From positions 1-36,799 of the forward strand of contig CACMXM010000007.1 of the NCBI GenBank assembly GCA_902617645.1: a stretch of DNA of 36,799 nucleotides. Direction: 5' to 3'. Positions 7,252-15,979 of this stretch are shown one piece after another; positions within the stretch are counted from its first letter, which is position 1; every line of letters starts with the position of its first letter. The position numbers and the translations under genes are program-made. Below the pieces are notes generated by a model. That model did not search any database. It was not told the DNA's origin and was given only the letters and a program-made list of their open reading frames with translations. Source of the stretch: an uncultured Pelagibacteraceae bacterium (GTDB lineage Bacteria > Pseudomonadota > Alphaproteobacteria > Pelagibacterales > Pelagibacteraceae).

Positions 7252-10200
7252 TGAAAATTAAGAATGCTATAGAAGCTCGTGAATATATTATTGAAGAATT
7301 GAAGAGAACATTTGTTGGTCCCGGAAAAGGACATTTTATCAAAGATATAGCTTCGTTTCAATTTGATCCAAAAAACATAGACAGACATAAACAAGAGATT
7401 TTAGAACAAAGTCCTAAGCAAACATATCTTTCAGGACTTTTATATCCACAAAAATTAAATGATGATAATTTTGAGCAAAATAATGAAGACGAAGAGGATG
7501 AGAATGCACAAGATAACATTAACGACGAAAATAGTACAATTGAGAAAAACTTTTCAGAGCTTGATGCATCTCAATTAGAAATAAATGAAAACGATGTTGA
7601 AAATGATAATCAAATAGACAACAATAGAGACATAGATCTAACAAATGAGTATAAACAAAGCGCTATTGGATTGTCTGTCTTAATTAAAGTTCCTGAAACC
7701 TTAGTTATTCGAATAAATGACATGGGGCTATATAGAAATCTGAAAAAAGATATTCCTCAGGAAATATTGATAATATGTTTATTTTTGTCGAAATTTGCTA
7801 AAGATAAAAAATCATATGATTGGTTTAAAAATAATTTCTTAATTAAAAATAACCAAAGAGGAAAAATTCATTTATTCTTATTTCACATATTTAATATAAG
7901 AGTTAATAGAATTAAAAATATTGAAGATTATTACGATAAGTATTTTAAATTTAGAAAGGGATGGAAAAATAGAATAAATAGTGAATATGATCGCATATTT
8001 TTGAAATATGGATCCCAAGACTTTGAATATTTATCTCAAATAGTAAAAAAAATTTTAAATACACAAATAAAAAATAATGAAAATAATAAAGATCAAGAGG
8101 AGGATGCTGTTGGATATGCCAGAGAAAAAATAAATTCTTCAATTATTATTCAAAAAAGAGAATTATTAAGTAAAAAAAGATTTATTGAAAAAATTTTTGA
8201 AAAACAAAATGGTGAAAAAATACCACTTAAATTATCAATAACAATAAGAGAATCAAAAAAATCAGAAGATATTAAATATCTCACATTAGCCATAGTTAAT
8301 ATAAATGAATATGATGAAAAAATTCCTTTAAATAAAATTTTTTTCCAATCTAATTTTTCAATTGAGGATGAGAATAATAAACCAATTTTTTTAGGTTTTG
8401 ATGACATAAATAAAAAAGATTTGGATCCAGAAGAACAATCAATTTATTTGCTTCATCATTTAAGAGAAAATTATGCTATCGGTCACGGTTGTTCAGTTAA
8501 TTGGTTAATGAATAGTAATAATGAATGTATTAAGGTTTTCAGTGAAGTTATTCCTGTAAGCGAAGTTAGGCCAATAACTGCTGTAAAAATACCAAATATA
8601 AATCTGAGTATGAAAAATTTTTCTGAAAATATAGATTTTGCTATAGATGAGTTATCAAAACTTATTAATTTATATAGTGAATGGCTTTCAAATGAAAAAA
8701 AATACGGAGAAAAATTAGATGATAGTATTTTTAAGAATGCTTCAAAAAAAAATTTAGAAAATTGTTACTTGATCCTAAATAGAATTAATGAGGGACTTGA
8801 AATTCTTAAAAAAGATAAAGTTATTCAAAAGGCATTTAAACTTATGAATCAAGCAATGTATATGCAGCAGGTACATTATATAATTGATCCAAAACAATTT
8901 GAAAAAAATATAAATTACGATCAGATTTTAAATGAACTTGAAAAAGGTCAATGGAGAGCGTTCCAAATCTGTTTTATTTTATTAAATATTAAATCTATAT
9001 CAGACCCAAATTGTTCTGATAGAGAGATTGTAGACCTTATTTGGTTTCCTACAGGTGGTGGAAAAACAGAAGCATATTTAGGATTATCAGCTTTAGTAAT
9101 TTTTTTAAGAAAATTAAAAAAAAAAAATAGTATCGGTTCAGCAATTTTGATGAGATATACTTTAAGATTATTAACAACTCAACAATTTCAAAGAGCATCA
9201 TCCTTAATTTGCGCATGTGAAAAAATAAGAAGAACAAATGAAGAAGAATTTGGTAAAAATATTATTTCCATTGGTCTTTGGGTAGGTAGCAATGTAACGC
9301 CTAATGATTTAAAAGATGCAGAATTTAATTTAAGTGAATTATTAGAGCCGACAGAAGAAAAAGATGCAACTAAAAATAAGTTTATAATTTTAAAGTGTCC
9401 TTGGTGTAATACCAAAATGAAGCCTGAGGACTACCAAATATATAAAAAAGAATTTAAATTTGTATGTGGTAATACTGTTTGTGATTTTAGTAATATAAAT
9501 AATAGCTTACCCATTAAAGTTATTGATACAGAAATTTACAAAAATCCACCAACTTTGTTGATTGGTACAATTGATAAATTTGCAACACTTCCGTGGAGAG
9601 AGGAGGCAATCAATTCTTATGATAGCGCAAGAGACAAAAATTATGAACCGCCAGATTTAATTATTCAAGATGAATTACATTTAATATCAGGGCCGTTAGG
9701 GTCTGTAGCGGGTATGTATGAAATAATAATAAAAGCAATATCCGAATCAAGTTCGAAAGATAATTCTAGCAAAAAAGCAAAAATTATTGGCTCAACCGCG
9801 ACTATAAGTAGAGCAAACTTACAAATAAAAAATTTATATGGAAGAACTTGTAATATTTTTCCACCACAAGCAAATAAGCTTGAAGACTCATTTTTTGCAA
9901 AAGAAATTAAAGATCCTAAAATTTTAGGGAGAAAGTATGTGGGTCTATTCGCTCCCTCTGCTTCATCTATGGAAGTAACTCTATCGCAAATTATGTCAAC
10001 ATTAGTTTTAGCAGGCGGATATTTAAAAGAAAAATCTGGAGAGAATTTAGATGTGTACGACCCTTATTGGACCAATTTAATATATTTTAATAGTATAAGA
10101 GAGTTAATGAAAGGCTCGTCGCTTATTGACGGCGACGCGAGTGAATTAACAAGAAATAAATGGCTTAAAAAAGGAATATTACCTAGCTTCTTTGGTGGTA

Positions 10201-11207
10201 AAATTGTTAAATATGTTGGAAATTATTTGGTATCCAAAAAATATAGTATTAATGAAATTGTTACTCAAAACAATCAAAATTATATTTGTGTTCAAGATCA
10301 TGAGGCTGGCACCAAGGCAGTTATAGAAAATATGTATTGGGAAAAGTACATAAAAAATATTGACGATATAAAAGAGAAAAAAAATAATAAAAAATTAATT
10401 TTTGAGAATGAAAGTTTAAAAAAAAGTTATGAAAATCTAAGGCGTATTTTTTCTAATGATACCTCAGAACTTACATCAAGAATTGATAGTTCTTTAATCC
10501 CGAAAGAACTTGAAATTTTAGAATTAAATGCAAATGAAGATGAAAGCCTCAGCGCTTGTTTAGCAACTAACATGATTCAAGTTGGTATTGATATAGGAAG
10601 ATTATCTTTAATGACAATTGTAGGACAACCAAAAACAACATCTGAATATATTCAAGCATCAAGCAGGGTTGGTAGAGAAAAAGAAAAACCTGGCCTTGTA
10701 ATTACTCAATTAAGTCATACAAAATTAAGGGACAGATCTCATTACGAAAAGTTTTCAAGCTATCACCAAAATCTTTATAAATTTGTTGAACCTACTAGCG
10801 TAACAGCACATTCAGACCCTGTCAGAAAGAGGTGTTTGCCAGCAATTGTAATATTTTTGATCAGATTTTGGTCTAAAAAGCATAGAAAATTACCAAATAT
10901 ACCTGATGATAAAATTATTGAAAAAGTAAAAAAATTTATATGTGAGTTTGTTGAAAATGCTGAACCAGATCATAAAGAGGAAATAAATAAAACAAGACAA
11001 GAAATTGATTACATAATTTCTAGATGGAAAAGCGATACTCCAGAAGACTATGGATCAATTGGAACAAAAATTGTAAAAACAAAAAAGTCTGTTTTAATGC
11101 GTCCTTCTGGAAGTGAAAAAAAATTAGAAGGAAATTCTTTTGAAACCCCAACATCTATGAGAAATGTTGATAAAGAGTGTGCGGCCTCATTAATACAATC
11201 GGATTAA
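7251..11207 (+). CDS. drmA: DISARM helicase DrmA
   Basis: DrmA is the large superfamily 2 helicase that forms the DISARM core with DrmB and engages invading DNA. The 1318-residue protein has Walker A TGGGKTE (601-607), DELH (807-810) followed by the family-like HLISGPLGS, motif III GSTATIS (847-853), and a C-terminal helicase domain with SSRVGRE (about 1137-1143). A four-cysteine, probably zinc-binding cluster lies between the motifs (C716, C719, C739, C744). The N-terminus carries the DrmA-like YLSGLLYP, then an acidic, Asn-rich low-complexity stretch (about 71-130). TAATG joins it to the NERD-helicase gene and a single base separates it from drmB. The reading frame appears intact, so the system may be active. 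Confidence 0.9.
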   Translation: MKIKNAIEAREYIIEELKRTFVGPGKGHFIKDIASFQFDPKNIDRHKQEILEQSPKQTYLSGLLYPQKLNDDNFEQNNEDEEDENAQDNINDENSTIEKNFSELDASQLEINENDVENDNQIDNNRDIDLTNEYKQSAIGLSVLIKVPETLVIRINDMGLYRNLKKDIPQEILIICLFLSKFAKDKKSYDWFKNNFLIKNNQRGKIHLFLFHIFNIRVNRIKNIEDYYDKYFKFRKGWKNRINSEYDRIFLKYGSQDFEYLSQIVKKILNTQIKNNENNKDQEEDAVGYAREKINSSIIIQKRELLSKKRFIEKIFEKQNGEKIPLKLSITIRESKKSEDIKYLTLAIVNINEYDEKIPLNKIFFQSNFSIEDENNKPIFLGFDDINKKDLDPEEQSIYLLHHLRENYAIGHGCSVNWLMNSNNECIKVFSEVIPVSEVRPITAVKIPNINLSMKNFSENIDFAIDELSKLINLYSEWLSNEKKYGEKLDDSIFKNASKKNLENCYLILNRINEGLEILKKDKVIQKAFKLMNQAMYMQQVHYIIDPKQFEKNINYDQILNELEKGQWRAFQICFILLNIKSISDPNCSDREIVDLIWFPTGGGKTEAYLGLSALVIFLRKLKKKNSIGSAILMRYTLRLLTTQQFQRASSLICACEKIRRTNEEEFGKNIISIGLWVGSNVTPNDLKDAEFNLSELLEPTEEKDATKNKFIILKCPWCNTKMKPEDYQIYKKEFKFVCGNTVCDFSNINNSLPIKVIDTEIYKNPPTLLIGTIDKFATLPWREEAINSYDSARDKNYEPPDLIIQDELHLISGPLGSVAGMYEIIIKAISESSSKDNSSKKAKIIGSTATISRANLQIKNLYGRTCNIFPPQANKLEDSFFAKEIKDPKILGRKYVGLFAPSASSMEVTLSQIMSTLVLAGGYLKEKSGENLDVYDPYWTNLIYFNSIRELMKGSSLIDGDASELTRNKWLKKGILPSFFGGKIVKYVGNYLVSKKYSINEIVTQNNQNYICVQDHEAGTKAVIENMYWEKYIKNIDDIKEKKNNKKLIFENESLKKSYENLRRIFSNDTSELTSRIDSSLIPKELEILELNANEDESLSACLATNMIQVGIDIGRLSLMTIVGQPKTTSEYIQASSRVGREKEKPGLVITQLSHTKLRDRSHYEKFSSYHQNLYKFVEPTSVTAHSDPVRKRCLPAIVIFLIRFWSKKHRKLPNIPDDKIIEKVKKFICEFVENAEPDHKEEINKTRQEIDYIISRWKSDTPEDYGSIGTKIVKTKKSVLMRPSGSEKKLEGNSFETPTSMRNVDKECAASLIQSD

Positions 11208-11208
11208 G

Positions 11209-13161
11209 ATGATTAAAAATAAGCCATATTATAAAAAAAATAATAAAGAAAAAAAGTTAAAAAGATCTATTAGAAGAGGTGATGTGGTTTCGATAAACGG
11301 TGTGGGCTCAATTTATTCTTTCAAAGATCATTTTAGTAGATCTGGAAACCAAGACTCACTTATGTTAGCAGGACTTGAATTTTGGCAGAAAAGAATGCCA
11401 AGTGGAATACCAGAGGAGTTAATTATTGATGAACCACGCTTGAAAAGCATTTTAAATAAAGATTTTTTTGTATTACCACCAGATTTTAGAGAAAATACTG
11501 ATAATAAAAAATTAGAAAGAAAACGCCTTCCTTATTTTAGATTTCCTAATTGGCATTATTGCCCACATCAATATTGTGGTTTGATGAAGAGATTAGGACC
11601 AACAAGTGAAGGAAACCAAAAATGTGAAAAAAAACACAAAAACTCAAAAAATTTAATACCGGTTAGATTTTTAGTAATTTGTAAAAATGGTCATATTGAT
11701 GATTTTCCATTTTTTGAGTGGGTTCATTCTAAAAAAAATACAGAAGAAGATAAAAAAAGTTACAATCCTGATCATTGCAATGACTCAACTCTTATTTATC
11801 AAGCAGGAAAAGGAGGTAATAACTCAGTATATGATATCAGAATTATATGCTCAAATTGTAAAAATTCTAGGTCTCTAGCGGAAGCGTTCAGAAAAGATGG
11901 TAAAAATCCTTTCAAAGATATTTTTGATAATGAAAATTCTTGCCAAGGAAAACGTCCTTGGCTTGGATCTAATGAGTCAAACGAAAATTGTGTGAGTTTA
12001 CCCGAGGTAGTATTAAGGAATGCAATTAAAGTTTATTATCCAGTAATAAAAAGTTCAATTTATATACCAATTGACACTAAATCTGAAAGAAAAATACATG
12101 AATTTTTAAACAATATTAATCACTGGTCCAAAATAAAAAAAAGGATTGAAGATAAAGAAAAACTAAAATCTTGGTTAGAAGGGTATTTAGATGATCCAAA
12201 ATATAAAGAATTAGATTTTGAAAAAGTATACAAATCAATTTTAGAGAAAGAATTATCTGAAAATAAAATATCTTTAGAAACTAAGAAAGATGATGACGAA
12301 GCATACAGGTTTCAAGAGTATCAATTTATTAAAAATCCCGAAACAATAGAAAGCCCATATTTAGAACTTAGCATTAAAAAAAAACCTATTAAAGAATACG
12401 GTATATTGGAAAAATTTTTCTCGAATATTTACTTAGTCGACAGATTAACAGAAACTAGAGTTCAAGTTGGATTTACTAGATCAACACCCTACGAAGAAGG
12501 CGTTGATAAAAATTTGATTCAAAAATTAACAACAGATCAATCTATAAAGTGGTTACCAGCAACAATTGTCAAAGGGGAGGGGATTTTTTTCGAATTTAAC
12601 AAAAAAGCAATTCAAGATTGGGAGAAACAATTTAACTTTAATGATTTGAATGAAATAGTTAAAAACTTAAATGAATTAAGGAAAATAAGAGGTTTAAGTG
12701 AAAATAGAAATATAAAAAATAAATTTTTTTTAATACATACATTTGCTCATTTGATGATAAATCAATTAAGCTATTCTTGTGGTTATGGAAGTTCAGCCTT
12801 GAGAGAAAGAGTTTATTGCAACTCAAAATCTAATGAAAATTCGATGGAAGGCGTTTTGATATATACAGCATCAGGAGATTCCGAGGGAAGTCTTGGAGGT
12901 TTAGTTCGAGAAGGTGAACCATTGAATATATTAAAAACAATAAGAAAAATGCTAAGAAAAGCAAATGTTTGCTCATATGATCCAGTTTGCATTGATCATA
13001 AACAACAAGGACTTAATGGCACAAATGCATCTGCATGTCATGCTTGCTCATTTTTACCTGAGACCTCATGCGAAGAATCAAATCAACTATTAGATAGAAC
13101 AACAATCATTGGTAACTTTAAAAATAATTCTAGGGGTTATTTTGAAGATTTAATTAAATAA
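11209..13161 (+). CDS. drmB: DISARM core protein DrmB (DUF1998)
   Basis: DrmB is the DUF1998 partner of DrmA; the two form the DISARM core complex. This 650-residue protein has the N-terminal DrmB pattern RRGDVVSINGVGSIY, a Cys/His cluster (C118, C123, C139, H143), and RFLVICKNGHIDDFPF (about 153-168), typical of the family. The C-terminal DUF1998 region (about 505-630) contains HTFAHLMINQLSYSCGYGSS, YTASGDSEGSLGGLV, and a Cys set ending CHACSFLPETSC, likely a zinc site. It starts one base after the drmA stop. Its TAA (13159-13161) directly abuts the stop codon of the convergent methyltransferase, leaving no room for a terminator. Confidence 0.9.
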   Translation: MIKNKPYYKKNNKEKKLKRSIRRGDVVSINGVGSIYSFKDHFSRSGNQDSLMLAGLEFWQKRMPSGIPEELIIDEPRLKSILNKDFFVLPPDFRENTDNKKLERKRLPYFRFPNWHYCPHQYCGLMKRLGPTSEGNQKCEKKHKNSKNLIPVRFLVICKNGHIDDFPFFEWVHSKKNTEEDKKSYNPDHCNDSTLIYQAGKGGNNSVYDIRIICSNCKNSRSLAEAFRKDGKNPFKDIFDNENSCQGKRPWLGSNESNENCVSLPEVVLRNAIKVYYPVIKSSIYIPIDTKSERKIHEFLNNINHWSKIKKRIEDKEKLKSWLEGYLDDPKYKELDFEKVYKSILEKELSENKISLETKKDDDEAYRFQEYQFIKNPETIESPYLELSIKKKPIKEYGILEKFFSNIYLVDRLTETRVQVGFTRSTPYEEGVDKNLIQKLTTDQSIKWLPATIVKGEGIFFEFNKKAIQDWEKQFNFNDLNEIVKNLNELRKIRGLSENRNIKNKFFLIHTFAHLMINQLSYSCGYGSSALRERVYCNSKSNENSMEGVLIYTASGDSEGSLGGLVREGEPLNILKTIRKMLRKANVCSYDPVCIDHKQQGLNGTNASACHACSFLPETSCEESNQLLDRTTIIGNFKNNSRGYFEDLIK

Positions 13162-14172
13162 TTAAGCAACCTTTTTATAATTAATATTCTTTGTCATCAA
13201 ATACTTTAAAATATTATAGCAAATTCTCTCAACAACATTGATCGGAACAGCATTTCCAGCTTGTTGATAAGCTTGGGTATTTGATACGGGTATTTTGAAT
13301 TTTTCAGGAAATCCTTGAAGCCTAAAAACTTCACGAGGAGAAAGCATTCTTGGATTTTTATTTTCTCCCCGATAAATTAAACATTCGCCACCATCTTTAA
13401 AATATCTAGATGATATTGTTCGTGTATATTTATCTCGTGGGTAACTTAACTTATATCCAAAACCTTTGTTAGCTTTTTCGTTTCTTAATCTTCTTTTTTT
13501 ATGACTTTTCCAAAGTAGATTAGAGATAATATATTTTTTTTTTGGATAACGATCCAAAAAATCAGAAACAATCGTTTTTTTGAAAGTAGGTTTCGGATAA
13601 ATAAAATCGGTATTTTTATCCAAAAACCCAACAATAAATATTCTTTTTCTTTGTTGTGCTAATCCAAAATCTTTTGCATCTAAAATCTCAGGCTCTGGAA
13701 CATAATAATTATTTCTAAGTAATTTAAGTATTAATTTTAAAATGTTGCCATTATCATAATTCATTAAGTGCTGAACATTCTCTAAGAGAAAAGCCTTTGG
13801 TTTTTTAATGTTAATAATATCAAGAATATTAAAAAACAAATCACCTTGTTTTTTATCCTCTAAACCATGTTTCATATCTAATGATTTTCTTTTTGAAACT
13901 CCCGCTTTTGAAAAAGGCTGACAAGGAAACCCGGCAAGTAAAATATCATGATCCGGTATTCTTTTTTTTATTTCACTTTTTTTTAAAGTTTTTAAATCCT
14001 CTATCAAATTTGTATTTGGAAAATTAGCCTGATATGTCTGCTGACAATAAATATTAATTTCTGAATACAACTTACAATTATCCTTAAACCCTAACTTTTT
14101 AATTGCTTTATCAAGTGCAATTCTCATTCCGCCAACTCCAGCAAATAAATCTATTGAAGATATAATTTTCAT
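13162..14172 (-). CDS. drmMII: C5-cytosine DNA methyltransferase (DrmMII-like)
   Basis: It transfers methyl from S-adenosylmethionine to cytosine C5 in DNA; in class 2 DISARM this marks host DNA as self. The 336-residue protein has the full motif set: DLFAGVGG (8-15, cofactor site), PCQPFSKAG with catalytic C84, ENV (131-133), QQRKRIFIVG (173-182) and GNAVP (306-310). The target-recognition segment (GFGYKL ... TRTISSRYFKDGGECLI) resembles that of the Dcm group, whose site is CCWGG, the site reported for the Bacillus DISARM methylase; the specificity here is inference. It is transcribed against the operon, with stop codons abutting, from its own promoter (TATAAT at 14189-14194). A solitary Dcm-type enzyme is possible, but its position makes DISARM membership likely. 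Confidence 0.85.
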   Translation of the reverse strand: MKIISSIDLFAGVGGMRIALDKAIKKLGFKDNCKLYSEINIYCQQTYQANFPNTNLIEDLKTLKKSEIKKRIPDHDILLAGFPCQPFSKAGVSKRKSLDMKHGLEDKKQGDLFFNILDIINIKKPKAFLLENVQHLMNYDNGNILKLILKLLRNNYYVPEPEILDAKDFGLAQQRKRIFIVGFLDKNTDFIYPKPTFKKTIVSDFLDRYPKKKYIISNLLWKSHKKRRLRNEKANKGFGYKLSYPRDKYTRTISSRYFKDGGECLIYRGENKNPRMLSPREVFRLQGFPEKFKIPVSNTQAYQQAGNAVPINVVERICYNILKYLMTKNINYKKVA

Positions 14173-14188
14173 TTGTGATTCTTTTTTA

Positions 14189-14216
14189 ATTATATCTATT
14201 TTTCAACAAATTTCAG
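14189..14216 (-). promoter_or_regulatory. Candidate promoter of the methyltransferase gene
   Basis: On the minus strand, CTGAAA (14216-14211; 4 of 6 to the -35 consensus), a 16-nt spacer and a perfect TATAAT (14194-14189) end 16 nt before the ATG at 14172. The leader would be only about 10 nt, so the gene may be nearly leaderless. A separate promoter would let modification be expressed independently of the effector operon. Confidence 0.5.
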
Positions 14217-14237
14217 TCTTAATAATAACTAGATGTT

Positions 14238-14810
14238 ATGATTAAAGAAACTGTGCGAATATTTTTATTTTTTTTTCTTCATCTTTTAGTTTTTTTAATA
14301 TTAATCATAGCCTCATCAAATGCTGAAGAAAAATTGTTTACCTGCAAGCCTACTATAGCAGGACTTCAATTAGATAACGGCAATTATTACTTTGAAAATG
14401 ATTATGACGATAAAACGCCATTAATAGATAAACTAACTACTACACAATTCATTTTAAAAGAAGAGAATATATTTTATAAAAATAATAAAAATAGAATCTT
14501 TGAACAACTCATACCATATAAGTCTTTCTTGAATATAGATTTACCAAGTGACGATCTTAATTCAATATCAAAAGCTATAAAAATTTTTCAAAAATGGGAT
14601 AAAATTTTAGATCTACCAGCATTAACAAAAGACTTTGAAACATATATTTATCTTTATTCATTCCATCATAAGGATAATAATTTAAACCATTCATTAAAGC
14701 GTATTAGTATAGATGCTAAAAACTTTATGGTCTCAGAAATTACTGTGCCGATGACTAGCAAAACACCGCCTTATTTTGTAGCTAGATTATGTACAAATTC
14801 TCGATTTTAG
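14238..14810 (+). CDS. Secreted protein of unknown function (190 aa)
   Basis: The N-terminus has a basic start (MIKETVR), a long hydrophobic core (about residues 8-26) and an Ala-X-Ala-like end (ASSNA before EEKLF), a plausible Sec signal peptide for export to the periplasm. The mature part has one Cys near its start (FTCKP) and one near the C-terminus (RLCTNSRF), which could pair as a disulfide. I recognise no domain. It is divergent from the methyltransferase with a 65-bp gap, so it is probably not part of the DISARM locus. No strong Shine-Dalgarno is seen before the ATG. Confidence 0.7.
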   Translation: MIKETVRIFLFFFLHLLVFLILIIASSNAEEKLFTCKPTIAGLQLDNGNYYFENDYDDKTPLIDKLTTTQFILKEENIFYKNNKNRIFEQLIPYKSFLNIDLPSDDLNSISKAIKIFQKWDKILDLPALTKDFETYIYLYSFHHKDNNLNHSLKRISIDAKNFMVSEITVPMTSKTPPYFVARLCTNSRF

Positions 14811-14896
14811 ATAGATATTTTATGAGAGAATTAATTAAATATTTATTTTTATTTTTTGTTTCTTTTAATATTAAAATTATATTATAGAAATATTAA

Positions 14897-15724
14897 ATGG
14901 ATATTGATTTAAAAAAGTTTGAAACAGAAGGATACTTGGGACCATTTAGTATAAATGATCAGTCTTATTTTAATTCTTTACTTAAAGAAAGGTATATCCC
15001 AAAAAATTTGTATACTTGGTATAAGTCTCCTCATGAAAAATCACAAAAACTTGTAAAAATAGCCAGTGATAAAAATATATTAAGTAAATTGAAAATTTTA
15101 CTTAAAGAAAATATTTTGCTCTGGGGAAGTCTTTTTGTAGATCAAAAGCCCGACGGTCAACATGCATGGCATCTAGATGTTGAGCATGGCAGTTGGAATG
15201 GGGTAACAGTCTGGATAGGATTAAATAATTTATCCGAAAAAACTTCATTATCAATAATCACTCATACACATTTATTAAAAACCGCCCCGCTAGAATTGAA
15301 AAAAAAGCTCAATGTAGATCATACAAAAGATCAAGCAGTTTTGGAAGAAGCAAAAAAATTAGATCCACGATGTGAATTAAAGAAATTTTATCTTAAAAAT
15401 GGAGAATTTATTATTTGGAGTGGTAGAATTTGGCATTCAACTTTAAATCAAAGTAGCAGAATAAGACAATCAATAATTTTACAATACTGCACACCAAATA
15501 ACAAGGTAAAGATTCCTACTAACTTTGATTATCCAAATACAGCTTGGTCAAAAACTGAGCCACCCTGTATTTTAATATCAGGAAAAGATGAATTTAATTT
15601 CAACAAAGTTTTATTAAAAAAAGATTTAAAGTTTATTGATAGTTTCAAAATACTAACTGTATATAGTTTAAGATATAAAATTAGTCATTTTTTACGAAAA
15701 TTCAGAAAGGTTTTAAGCAACTAA
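14897..15724 (+). CDS. PhyH-family Fe(II)/2-oxoglutarate dioxygenase
   Basis: Members of the phytanoyl-CoA dioxygenase (PhyH) superfamily hydroxylate or otherwise oxidise small molecules using iron, oxygen and 2-oxoglutarate. In this 275-residue protein the iron facial triad is visible as H92-x-D94 (HAWHLDVEH) and H180 (WSGRIWHST), with R188 or R190 (SSRIRQS) placed to bind 2-oxoglutarate. The surrounding WIGLNNLSE and NGEFIIWSGRIWH segments fit the double-stranded beta-helix. The substrate cannot be read from the sequence; relatives act on lipids, amino-acid derivatives, secondary metabolites and phosphonates. It is convergent with the pnp operon, with a 14-nt gap, and has no Shine-Dalgarno. 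It lies between the defence locus and the housekeeping block, so it may be accessory. Confidence 0.8.
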   Translation: MDIDLKKFETEGYLGPFSINDQSYFNSLLKERYIPKNLYTWYKSPHEKSQKLVKIASDKNILSKLKILLKENILLWGSLFVDQKPDGQHAWHLDVEHGSWNGVTVWIGLNNLSEKTSLSIITHTHLLKTAPLELKKKLNVDHTKDQAVLEEAKKLDPRCELKKFYLKNGEFIIWSGRIWHSTLNQSSRIRQSIILQYCTPNNKVKIPTNFDYPNTAWSKTEPPCILISGKDEFNFNKVLLKKDLKFIDSFKILTVYSLRYKISHFLRKFRKVLSN

Positions 15725-15738
15725 TATAAAGATATTAA

Positions 15739-15969
15739 TTAGCAACAACCGCAGCTTTTCTTTTCTTTTTTTTTTGATGAAGTAGAATTATTAGATTTCA
15801 TTTCTTCTAATTCTTTTTTTTGTTTTTCAAGAGCTTTTTTTTCTTGTAAAATTTTATCTTCAAAATAAGCATATAGCGATGTAAAGCCAAGCTTCGTTGC
15901 TTTTTTTTCCTCGTAGCCTCTTCGGCCCTTTAAGTTTTCAATTATTTTTATTATTTCTTGATTTTGCAT
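15739..15969 (-). CDS. Small coiled-coil protein with CGCC tail (76 aa)
   Basis: An N-terminal helical part (MQNQEIIKIIENLKGRRGYE) is followed by a coiled-coil-like Lys/Glu stretch (about 38-58), a Ser/Asn linker, and a lysine-rich tail ending KKSCGCC. The terminal cysteines could bind metal or form a redox pair. It starts 10 nt after pnp stops and is the last gene of the nusA-pnp run, so it is probably co-transcribed. No known family recognised. Confidence 0.65.
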   Translation of the reverse strand: MQNQEIIKIIENLKGRRGYEEKKATKLGFTSLYAYFEDKILQEKKALEKQKKELEEMKSNNSTSSKKKEKKSCGCC

Positions 15970-15979
15970 ATTTCATTTT

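Noticed and set aside
14822-14887. 21-codon hydrophobic frame (MRELIKYLFLFFVSF...) before the dioxygenase
   Set aside because: Too short, no Shine-Dalgarno, and low-complexity; it looks like the start of a signal peptide with no protein behind it, so chance or a gene remnant.
15721-15738. TAATAT-AAAG-ATATTA hairpin between the dioxygenase and the CGCC protein as a terminator
   Set aside because: Only six A-T pairs and no T-run on either strand; too weak to call.
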